From assembly GCF_959608125.1 (NCBI RefSeq), contig NZ_CAUHPG010000033.1, positions 1 to 15,657 of the forward strand: 15,657 nt of DNA, read 5' to 3'. Positions 1-6,139 of the stretch are shown piece by piece. Numbering within the stretch: the first letter of the stretch is position 1; every line of letters starts with the position of its first letter. The notes beneath the pieces were generated by a model, which had not been told where the DNA came from, made no database searches, and saw only the letters and a list, made by a program, of their open reading frames with translations. Both the position numbers and the translations under genes were made by a program. The DNA comes from an uncultured Slackia sp. Its GTDB lineage: Bacteria > Actinomycetota > Coriobacteriia > Coriobacteriales > Eggerthellaceae.

Positions 1-2635
1 GTTCAGTATAAGAACCATCCTTAGTATCGGAAACATACCAAGTTACCGATACGTTGGCGGTCACGTCCTTGCCCGTGCTCACGCTTGTCAGGGTACGCGC
101 CTGCACCGCCGCCCTCACGGCGTCGCCCGTGGCGAGCTGCGTGGTAGAGCTATTGGCCTGAGGCGTCGTGGTGACGCGCAGAAGCTCGTATTCGTCGGCG
201 CCCACCACCAAATACGGCGCACGGGAGCCATCGGTGCTCGAGACCGTATTGTCGCCCGACGAAACCGTCACGGAAAGATACTTGCCCTTGAGGCCCTCGG
301 TCAGAACCAAGCGGCCGTCGGCAGGGTCGTAGCCTTCGATGGGCACGCCCTTGGCATCGCGCGAATCGGCCGCATACCAGGCGTACGTCAGCTTCGCATC
401 GCTCGGCGCGGGCTTTTCGGAGTAAGCGCCGTTTTTCACCTGGGCCTGGGGAACGATGGTGTTGCCCGTCTGGAAGCCCTGGCCCTCCCCGCCGTCGGGC
501 GACGTGGCAGACAGCGTCACGGACGAAAGCGTATACACGCCCGCCTGCGTGACGGGACCCGCAGGATCGACCGGCTGCGTGCTGCCGTAATAAGGCTTCT
601 TCGTGCTGACGACGGCATTGGTGCTGACGGCCTTCACGCGCACGTACGTGCCGAGCGAAGAGACGCCGTCGGGATACGTTTCGGGAACGGCGAACGTCTT
701 GCCGGTAGCGCCCGCAATGTCGGTGAAGGAGGAATCGGCCGTGGTCTTGCGCGTGGCGTACTGCCACTGATAGCTCACGGTGTCGGACGGATCGACCGGC
801 GCGGTGTACGAAGACGTGCTTCCCGGGGCCGTGACCGTCTTTTTCGCTACGGCATCCAGAACAAGGCCCACCTTGGCGGTGCCTTGCACCTCCACGCTAT
901 GCAGCTCCACCGCACCGGGCATGGACACGGCCTTCGTCGCCGAAGAATACCTGATACCCATGCCGCCATCGGCTGCGGCGAAAATGTATTTGCCCACATA
1001 AGAGGCGTCATCGGCCGGCACCGTGAACGTAGAACCGGTCGCACCGTCGATCTTGGTTTTGGCGGCGCTCGGATACGACGTGTCGGCCGTATACCACGAC
1101 CATGCAAGCTTATCGCTCGCCGTGACATCGGATCCGTCGTCGGCGATCGCTTTCGCCGTCACCGTGGTGCCGGCGGGCAGGGCGGAGCCGTCCTGGCCGT
1201 CATAGGAAAGTTCGACCGTCTTCACCGCCACCGCATCGGCGGGGGCGATGGAGCCTTTCATCTCTCGACTCTTCGAGCTGTCGCCCGACGTCACGATGCA
1301 CTTCAGGTATTTGCCGACATACGATTCAGGAATGACGAACGACGCCTTATGGACGTTGCCGTCGGTCAAATCCTCGTATGCGCCGTTGCTCGAATCGGCG
1401 ATCTGCCAGGTGTAGCTCAAGGCGGACGAAGGGATTTCCGTAAGGGATCCCGTCTGGTCTTTCTCTTTGGCTATGGCGCCCAGCGTTTGGCCGGCCTTGA
1501 ACCGCCCGTCGTACGAACTGCCATCGCGCGTCAGCGCGACGCTGTAGACCGTATAGGTGCCGGCCTTCTTGAAGGGGCCGACGGCCGCATAGTTCACGGC
1601 GCTGGCGGAAGGAACCTCGTTGATGCCCGCGGTGGCGGTGGCGACAACCCAACGGCCCGCGAAATCATCGGGCACCGTGAACGTGCTGCCCGTCTGACCT
1701 TCGATGACATGCCACTCGGGCTTCGAACCGTATTTCGAAGGATCGGCGTCGGTCCATTTCCAGGCAAACGTGACGCCCTCCGTGGCCTCTTCACCCTTTC
1801 CCCAGCCGCTTGCGTTCTTCTTGAACGCATGGGCGGTCAGAACGGCGCCCGTCTCCAATCGCGCAGGCTTTTCAATCTCCAAAGAATGCAGCTCGTAAGC
1901 GCCGGCGGCCACGATCGGCACGATCGACGTCTCGGCGGTCTTTCCGCCACCGTCGGCGACCACCTTCAAGAACTTGCCCACGGCGTTTTCGGGAACCGTG
2001 TAAACGTCGCCCGTCGCCACTTCGGAAAACGCGCCCGAACGGGAATCGGAAATCTGCCACGACAGCGTGACGCCGTCTGCCGTCTGCAGCGGCGCGGTTG
2101 CAGCGCCCGGTTTCCAGCCTGCGGCCTTAAGGACATCCCCTGCCGCCGCGGCCTTCACGTCCTGCTGACGGCCGGCGTTTTCGAACTCGGCGTCCGCCTT
2201 GACCACATGCGCCCATTCAAGATTCGTGGTGCCAGGGGCAAGAACGGGGCCGGGAACGCGAATCTTTGAAAGAGAACCGCCGCTGAAAGATGCGGGGCCC
2301 CACAGCGTCGTGCCGCCCTCCGACACCGTAACGGCGATGTATTTTCCTGCAAGCTCTTTGGCAAGCTCATCGGTCAGCGTCAAGCACTGGTCCGTTTGAC
2401 CGGCGATGGGCGCGTAATCGGAAGGCTTATCCGACTGAACGTCGGAAGCCATCCACTGATACGCCCAGCCGCTTTCGGCGGAAACGCCGTAATCCCAGTA
2501 TTCCCATTCATCGTAAGCGTAAACGTTCGCCCACATCGAGACGCCAGAAGAAAGATCGCCCTTCGTGTACGAATACGAATCGTCGATATCCTTGCCGTCC
2601 TGGATCATCACATAGTAATCGGATTGCAGCGCCAC
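1..2635 (-). repeat. Eight tandem Ig-like protein repeats (last one cut by the edge)
   Basis: Approximate repeat spans are 2276-2635, 1907-2275, 1580-1906, 1241-1579, 920-1240, 551-919, 203-550 and 1-202. The landmark Trp residues lie at 187, 319, 417, 536, 640, 750, 879 and 992. The GKY-type end motif lies at 223, 346, 453, 567, 674, 788 and 910. Copies are strongly diverged at the DNA level, but short identities survive. For example, the 14-mer GGCACCGTGAACGT (plus strand) occurs at 1017-1030 and 1671-1684, exactly 218 codons apart. This suggests old duplication rather than recent expansion. Confidence 0.85.
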
Positions 2636-3013
2636 GGCCGCAGGGGCATCCGCGGCGTCGGGCGCGGGGGCGCTTTCGGAAGGAACCGAGGTCTCGGGCG
2701 ACGCAGGAGCCTGCTCAGGTCGGGCCGGCGGCTCGGGCTGGACAGGAGGCTCGGGCTGCGAAGGCGCAACGGGTTCGAGCGCTCCATCGGCGGGAATCTC
2801 GGGCTCGGCCGGCTGCACGTCGGAATTGCCCGAGGAATCCTCGGGCAGCGGCGCGGTCTCGACGACGCCCGCGTCGGCGGGCGATGCGGCAGCGGCCCAT
2901 GCATAGGTAGGCGTGAGGGATGCGGCCAAGACGAACGACAAAAGCACAGCGAGCACCTTGTGCAACAGGCTCGCTGTTCTCGTCTCGGACGCACGAACGA
3001 TGGTTCCGTGCAT
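1..3013 (-). CDS. Large secreted Ig-like repeat surface protein, 3' end outside window
   Basis: The frame is open for 1004 codons from ATG at 3013 to the left edge with no stop, so the C-terminus is missing. An AAAGG ribosome binding site lies 7 nt before the ATG. Residues 1-40 form a signal peptide: basic start, hydrophobic stretch LAVLLSFVLAASL, and an AxA cleavage site (AWA, 38-40). Residues 44-126 are a Pro/Glu/Ala-rich linker typical of wall-spanning spacers. From about 127 onward there are eight divergent Ig-like repeats of 100-130 residues. Each has an aromatic-x-W strand (YQW, YTW, YAW), most have a TFTVPE-like segment, and each ends in GKYLxV. This pattern is known from adhesin-like actinobacterial surface proteins. 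No catalytic domain or anchor is visible in the part present; an anchor would be expected left of base 1. A cobalamin riboswitch in the leader implies B12-dependent expression, so a role in corrinoid capture is possible but unproven. Confidence 0.92.
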   Translation of the reverse strand, partial: MHGTIVRASETRTASLLHKVLAVLLSFVLAASLTPTYAWAAAASPADAGVVETAPLPEDSSGNSDVQPAEPEIPADGALEPVAPSQPEPPVQPEPPARPEQAPASPETSVPSESAPAPDAADAPAAVALQSDYYVMIQDGKDIDDSYSYTKGDLSSGVSMWANVYAYDEWEYWDYGVSAESGWAYQWMASDVQSDKPSDYAPIAGQTDQCLTLTDELAKELAGKYIAVTVSEGGTTLWGPASFSGGSLSKIRVPGPVLAPGTTNLEWAHVVKADAEFENAGRQQDVKAAAAGDVLKAAGWKPGAATAPLQTADGVTLSWQISDSRSGAFSEVATGDVYTVPENAVGKFLKVVADGGGKTAETSIVPIVAAGAYELHSLEIEKPARLETGAVLTAHAFKKNASGWGKGEEATEGVTFAWKWTDADPSKYGSKPEWHVIEGQTGSTFTVPDDFAGRWVVATATAGINEVPSASAVNYAAVGPFKKAGTYTVYSVALTRDGSSYDGRFKAGQTLGAIAKEKDQTGSLTEIPSSALSYTWQIADSSNGAYEDLTDGNVHKASFVIPESYVGKYLKCIVTSGDSSKSREMKGSIAPADAVAVKTVELSYDGQDGSALPAGTTVTAKAIADDGSDVTASDKLAWSWYTADTSYPSAAKTKIDGATGSTFTVPADDASYVGKYIFAAADGGMGIRYSSATKAVSMPGAVELHSVEVQGTAKVGLVLDAVAKKTVTAPGSTSSYTAPVDPSDTVSYQWQYATRKTTADSSFTDIAGATGKTFAVPETYPDGVSSLGTYVRVKAVSTNAVVSTKKPYYGSTQPVDPAGPVTQAGVYTLSSVTLSATSPDGGEGQGFQTGNTIVPQAQVKNGAYSEKPAPSDAKLTYAWYAADSRDAKGVPIEGYDPADGRLVLTEGLKGKYLSVTVSSGDNTVSSTDGSRAPYLVVGADEYELLRVTTTPQANSSTTQLATGDAVRAAVQARTLTSVSTGKDVTANVSVTWYVSDTKDGSYTE

Positions 3014-3022
3014 GCGGACACC
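3002..3022 (-). promoter_or_regulatory. Riboswitch expression platform: hairpin holding the RBS and start codon
   Basis: On the minus strand GGT (3022-3020) can pair with ACC (3004-3002), and CCG (3017-3015) with CGG (3008-3006). This leaves a loop CATGCA that contains the start codon. The loop UGCA can pair with UGCG of the aptamer L5 loop (three Watson-Crick pairs and one G-U), which is how the L5-L13 kissing contact of B12 riboswitches blocks translation. In competition, AGGTGTCCG over the RBS (3023-3015) is complementary to CGGAACACCT of the B12 box (3057-3048): 9 pairs with one bulged A. No terminator hairpin with a U-run is present, so control looks translational. Confidence 0.55.
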
Positions 3023-3041
3023 TTTCTTCTCCAGGGCGGCA

Positions 3042-3212
3042 GACGGCAGGTGTTCCGACTCATCGTCGCGTGCGGGCGCAATGGCAGGCGGCGACATACG
3101 GACGAAGCCGTACGGCGGGCACGGACGAATTACGGTTACTGGCATAGCCGGGGATTCGCACCCCGATTCCCCTGAAAACCCTTCGGTTTTCTGCGCGATG
3201 GGCGCATCCGTC
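3042..3212 (-). promoter_or_regulatory. Cobalamin (B12) riboswitch aptamer
   Basis: Read on the minus strand, the leader of the surface-protein gene carries the hallmarks of the cobalamin riboswitch. These are GGGAATC followed by the P5 hairpin CGGGG-TGCGAAT-CCCCG (3150-3166 region), then GGCTATGCCAGTAACC, and downstream the B12 box GAGTCGGAACACCTGCCG (3044-3061). The GTGCGAATC and ACCTGCCG segments match the same parts of the well-known E. coli btuB leader as I remember it. A closing stem pairs GACGG (3212-3208) with CCGTC (3046-3042). Further hairpins sit between core and box (CGTACGG/CCGTATG, GTCGC/GCGAC). The core before the B12 box is shorter than in btuB, so the subclass (adenosyl- or methyl/aquo-cobalamin) cannot be set by eye. 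Confidence 0.92.
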
Positions 3213-3236
3213 GTGGCCATCTTGTAATTCCGCGTC

Positions 3237-3245
3237 ATTGTAGCA
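3237..3245 (-). promoter_or_regulatory. Extended -10 promoter for the riboswitch and surface protein
   Basis: The minus strand reads TGCTACAAT, an extended -10 element (TGn plus a 5/6 match to TATAAT). Transcription would start near 3230, giving a leader of about 217 nt that covers the whole aptamer. No convincing -35 box is visible 17 nt upstream, which fits an extended -10 promoter. Confidence 0.6.
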
Positions 3246-3459
3246 TCATGCAAGCGCGGCTTCGCGACCGACGAAACAAACGCACAGTTCGGCGCGGCGG
3301 AACGCGGGAACAAAACGCCGCGGGCGGACGGAGCGCCGCGGCGCAGAGACGGACCGGCGCCGCATCGGACGACGCCGGCAAGGGGCCGATGCGTCGGCGG
3401 AGCGCGCGAACAAGCACGTCGACGGGCCGACCTGATACACTTGCACGCCGAACGAAAAC
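3246..3459. other. Divergent intergenic region, very GC-rich
   Basis: This stretch separates the surface-protein promoter (minus) from the peptidyl-tRNA hydrolase gene (plus). I see no credible gene in it. It contains a perfect 12-bp palindrome GCGCCGCGGCGC at 3333-3344 and a partly matching CGCCGCGG just before it (3316-3323). A weak -10-like TACACT at 3436-3441, preceded by TGA, could serve the hydrolase gene; no good -35 accompanies it. Confidence 0.4.
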
Positions 3460-3474
3460 GGAGAAAGGAATCGC

Positions 3475-3897
3475 ATGTACAACGCGAAGCAGGTCATCGT
3501 GGTCAGGCGCGATTTGAAAATGCGCAAGGGAAAGATCGCGGCCCAATCGGGACACGCGTGCGTCGAGGCCGTTCTGATGGCGCTCGCGAAAGAAGACCGC
3601 CTCTCCGACGTGCGCGTCGAAGACGGCTGGGTGCAACTGGCGGACACGGGCCGCGACGCAACGCCGCTTTCCGAATGGTTCGCCCGCGGCGTCGCCAAGA
3701 TCTGCGTCTATGTCGATTCGGAAGAAGCCCTGATCGACCTGGCGAAACAAGGAGAAGACGCCGGATTCTGCGTGGCGCTGGTCCAAGACGCGGGACACAC
3801 CGAGTTCCATGGCGAGCCGACCTACACCTGCCTGGCGTTCGAGCCGCTCTACCCCGAGCAAATCGACCCGATCACCGGCGAACTGCCGCTGTACTAG
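3475..3897 (+). CDS. Peptidyl-tRNA hydrolase, PTH2 family
   Basis: The 140-residue protein would cleave the ester bond of peptidyl-tRNAs that drop off ribosomes, recycling tRNA in the cytoplasm (EC 3.1.1.29). It matches the PTH2 family, not the usual bacterial Pth. It has N-terminal KQVIVVRRDLKMRKGKIAAQ (5-24), followed by SGHA, which is the PTH2 signature with its basic catalytic/tRNA-binding residues, and a C-terminal GEPTYTCLAFEP...ITGELPLY block that ends the single PTH2 domain. The length fits the family core (about 115-140). The start is supported by GGAGAAAGGA at 3460-3469, 5 nt before the ATG. It is the only plus-strand gene here. It diverges from the B12-regulated surface gene and converges on the metallophosphoesterase. 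PTH2 is standard in archaea and eukaryotes and occurs in some bacteria, so it may back up a separate Pth elsewhere in the genome. Confidence 0.92.
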   Translation: MYNAKQVIVVRRDLKMRKGKIAAQSGHACVEAVLMALAKEDRLSDVRVEDGWVQLADTGRDATPLSEWFARGVAKICVYVDSEEALIDLAKQGEDAGFCVALVQDAGHTEFHGEPTYTCLAFEPLYPEQIDPITGELPLY

Positions 3898-3910
3898 CAG
3901 GCCGGGCGCG

Positions 3911-3964
3911 CAAGGCCCTCGCCTTGCCGCCGCAGCAAGGCGCGTAGGATCCATGCATCCTACG
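3911..3964. terminator. Hairpin cluster between convergent genes (no U-run)
   Basis: The short gap between the converging hydrolase and phosphoesterase genes holds three hairpins. CAAGGC/GCCTTG (3911-3926) and GCCTTGC/GCAAGGC (3921-3941) are mutually exclusive. CGTAGGAT-CCATGC-ATCCTACG (3943-3964) is a perfect 8-bp stem that overlaps the TAG stop of the phosphoesterase (3960-3962). None is followed by a T-run on either strand, so a bidirectional terminator is plausible but non-canonical. Confidence 0.45.
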
Positions 3965-4685
3965 CATGATAGATATATCTCAAACGATCCCCTGCATCAT
4001 CGGGCACGATTTCGATCACGTCCTCGAAGATCGCCGTCTGGCGGTCGTCAATGGCGCGGTCCTCGTGGTAATGCCCGAAAAACCACCGACGATAATCCAG
4101 CCTGCGCTCGACGTCCCCGAGGAACAACGTCAGCTCGTCGTTTTCATACATCGGATTCAGCTGACGCTGCGCCGTGCTGGCGGCGCAGTGCGTCAGCACG
4201 TAATCGACCTTCCACCCGTGCGCATCGAGGGCCGCCCAGGCGACGGCGCGCTCTTCGGACGAAGGGATTTCCTGAGGCCACCAGCTTATATGCGGCGTAC
4301 GGCGGGCCTTGTCGACCGATCGGGCCCCACCCATGCAGAAAAACGAACGCCCTGCGATGTCGAACACCTGGCCACGCATTAAATGAAGCACCGAATCGTT
4401 GACACGATGCACCATACCGCCATGCCACCGTTCGACGTCCATGGCTTCGAGCATGTCGAAATTCTCGTGATTGCCGTCCACGAAAAGCGTGGTGAACGGC
4501 TTTTTATCGAGCCAGCGCAACCAATAGAAGTATTTCGATCGATCGGCCCACACCAAACCGAAGTCTCCGCATACCACCAGATAGTCGTCCTTATCGAGCT
4601 CACGGCCGACCGAAAACGTCTTATTGAGCCTGCCGATCTCGCTCGCGCCATGCGTGTCGCCCGTGATGAAGATTCGATTCGCCAC
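3960..4685 (-). CDS. Calcineurin-like metallophosphoesterase
   Basis: This is a 241-residue cytoplasmic metal-dependent phosphoesterase. All five family motifs appear in order: GDTHG (D10, H12), GDFG (D41), GNHEN (N72, H73), a THC histidine (H166) and GHYHED (H205, H207). Together they make a dinuclear metal site. The substrate (phosphoprotein, nucleotide or other phosphodiester) cannot be read from the sequence. I chose the GTG at 4685 because GGAAAGGA ends 7 nt upstream (4693-4700) and the protein then begins just before the first motif. The longer frame from ATG at 4721 has no binding site and adds only twelve residues. It lies 71 nt downstream of mntP on the same strand with no clear terminator between, so it is probably the third gene of the DUF554-mntP operon. 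That position hints at a Mn-dependent enzyme, but this is only inference. Confidence 0.88.
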   Translation of the reverse strand: MANRIFITGDTHGASEIGRLNKTFSVGRELDKDDYLVVCGDFGLVWADRSKYFYWLRWLDKKPFTTLFVDGNHENFDMLEAMDVERWHGGMVHRVNDSVLHLMRGQVFDIAGRSFFCMGGARSVDKARRTPHISWWPQEIPSSEERAVAWAALDAHGWKVDYVLTHCAASTAQRQLNPMYENDELTLFLGDVERRLDYRRWFFGHYHEDRAIDDRQTAIFEDVIEIVPDDAGDRLRYIYHA

Positions 4686-4756
4686 GACGAAATCCTTTCC
4701 TGCAGCGTCGAACAGACGCATCCCGCCGCTCGCTCATCGGCTCGGCGGCAGGCGTT

Positions 4757-5320
4757 TTAGAAGAACATCGCCTTCAATCCGATAAGCACCAAAACGACGC
4801 CGCCGACAATCTGCGCCTTGTCGCCCAAAACGCTGCCGAACCTTTTCCCGAGACCCAAGGCGACGAAGCAGCACGCGCACGTAGTCAAGGCGATGATCGC
4901 CGCCGATACGGCGATATCCACATTGACGGCGCGCAAACTCACGCCTACTGCGAAAGCATCGATGCTCGTGGCGACCGATTGCATCAAGATGACGCCCGCC
5001 GTCAAACGCTCGGCCTCGAGAGAACGCGACGCCTCGGGGCCGCACAGGGCGCTTACGCCCTCTTTGATCATATTTCCGCCGATGATGCCCGGGATGACCA
5101 GCGTGACGATACCAGCATAGGTTTCGATGATATCACCGACGATGCCGCCGAGAAAAAATCCGACCAGCGGCATGAGCCCTTGGAACACGCCGAATGCGAT
5201 CGGCAAGGCGAACAGGCGAGCACGCGATGCGCCCTTGTAGCAAAACGCGTTCGAAAGCGTGACGGCGAATGCGTCCATAGCCAGGGCGAAACCCAGCACG
5301 ACGATTTCGATTACGCTCAC
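4757..5320 (-). CDS. mntP: Manganese efflux pump MntP
   Basis: This is a 187-residue integral membrane protein that exports Mn2+ and protects against manganese excess. It consists of two homologous halves of three transmembrane segments each. Each half has the family's conserved Asp motif: LAMDAFAV (D16) in the first segment and TSIDAFAVG (D121) in the fourth. The length agrees with E. coli MntP (about 188). The start is GTG at 5320: it overlaps the TGA stop of the DUF554 gene in a GTGA arrangement, and the protein then begins directly at the first transmembrane segment. The longer frame reaching 5461 would only read DUF554 coding sequence in another frame. The overlap implies translational coupling, so exporter and DUF554 protein should be made together. 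The leader shows no yybP-ykoY manganese riboswitch. Confidence 0.92.
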   Translation of the reverse strand: MSVIEIVVLGFALAMDAFAVTLSNAFCYKGASRARLFALPIAFGVFQGLMPLVGFFLGGIVGDIIETYAGIVTLVIPGIIGGNMIKEGVSALCGPEASRSLEAERLTAGVILMQSVATSIDAFAVGVSLRAVNVDIAVSAAIIALTTCACCFVALGLGKRFGSVLGDKAQIVGGVVLVLIGLKAMFF

Positions 5321-6039
5321 AGCATGAGCCCCTGTCCCCACTGCATGACTGCGCACACGAAAATGGGCATAAAGGCGGCAGGAAGGTAATTCGCCACCTT
5401 GATATCGGTCAGCTTCAGCATATTCAATCCGATGGCAAGCAGCAGGAGGCTTCCCGCGCACACCATTTCATTGATCACGACATCCGTCAAAAACGGTGCG
5501 AGCAGGCTGGCCCCCAAGCTCAAAACCGCTTCGTAGGCGAAAACCGCCAAACCGGAAAACGGCACGCCCACGCCGAGCGTGGTGGCCATGACCATGACGA
5601 CCACCATATCGATGACCGCCTTGGCGAACAACGTGGAATGGTCGAGCTGCAAGCCGCTTTGCAGCGATCCGAGAACCGCCATGGAACCGATACAGATGAA
5701 CAAAGATGCCGAGATGAAGCCGTCGGAGAAATTTCCGAGAGCGGTCGACCCCTGGAAAGCATGGTCTATCTTGGCCTGGACCCAATCGCCGAAACGATGT
5801 ATCCATTTGTCGATATCGAGAGCGAATCCGATCAGGCCGCCGATAACGATCGAAAGAACCGTCACCACGACGTCACCGCCCTTGACCATACCTTGCACGG
5901 CAACCAGGATGACGCATAGGCCAAGCCCCTTCATGAGGAAGTCTCCCAAATCGTTCGGCATGCGACGCTTGAAAAGCAAGCCGAGTACGCCTCCGAAAAC
6001 GGTCGCAAGGCCGTTGACGAGCGATCCGAGAATAATCAT
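5317..6039 (-). CDS. DUF554 family membrane protein (YdfK/YqgA-like)
   Basis: This is a 240-residue protein with about seven hydrophobic segments and no cytoplasmic enzymatic domain. It shows the DUF554 pattern: MIILGSLVNGLATVFGGVLG at the N-terminus, a short loop with basic residues (KRRMP), then the conserved FICIGSMAVLGSLQSGL (114-130) followed by a KAVIDM segment. The length matches YqgA of E. coli (about 235). The family's function is not established; a transport role is often supposed. The start ATG at 6039 has AAAGGA 6 nt upstream (6046-6051), and the first residues are exactly those expected for the family. The longer frame to 6354 lies inside the MFS gene. The gene follows the MFS terminator, so it should have its own promoter in 6040-6106, but I cannot point to a good one. 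Coupling to mntP suggests a related role in ion balance. Confidence 0.9.
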   Translation of the reverse strand: MIILGSLVNGLATVFGGVLGLLFKRRMPNDLGDFLMKGLGLCVILVAVQGMVKGGDVVVTVLSIVIGGLIGFALDIDKWIHRFGDWVQAKIDHAFQGSTALGNFSDGFISASLFICIGSMAVLGSLQSGLQLDHSTLFAKAVIDMVVVMVMATTLGVGVPFSGLAVFAYEAVLSLGASLLAPFLTDVVINEMVCAGSLLLLAIGLNMLKLTDIKVANYLPAAFMPIFVCAVMQWGQGLML

Positions 6040-6106
6040 GCGTGTTCCTTTCCTGCAATCGAAAACGCACACGCCGGCCGTCGGTCGGCGCCTGCGATAT
6101 GAAAGC

Positions 6107-6131
6107 AAAAAGCGCGGAACGGACCGCGCCT
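6107..6131 (-). terminator. Rho-independent terminator of the MFS gene
   Basis: The minus strand reads GCGCGG-TCCGTT-CCGCGC followed by TTTTT, a 6-bp all-GC stem with a 6-nt loop and U-run. It begins about ten bases after the MFS stop codon and precedes the DUF554 leader, so it separates the two transcription units. Confidence 0.85.
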
Positions 6132-6139
6132 TCAGCATT

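Noticed and set aside
884..2269. Long plus-strand open frame (461 codons)
   Set aside because: It is antisense to the Ig-repeat gene, rich in Arg/Gly/His with no domain pattern, and lacks a ribosome binding site. The opposite strand gives coherent repeats and a signal peptide. It is a GC-bias shadow.
3147..3172. tRNA-like T-arm (GGGGTGCGAATCCCC) on the minus strand
   Set aside because: It looks like a T-arm, but no anticodon arm or matching acceptor stem surrounds it. The segment is the P5 hairpin of the cobalamin riboswitch, confirmed by the B12 box downstream.
3235..3954. Minus-strand open frame of 239 codons over the hydrolase gene
   Set aside because: It is antisense to a clear PTH2 protein with a good RBS and would block the divergent spacer; no recognisable domain.
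6040..6106. Manganese-sensing yybP-ykoY riboswitch before the DUF554-mntP operon
   Set aside because: Expected because mntP genes often carry it, but the leader is under 70 nt and I find none of the conserved loop sequences.
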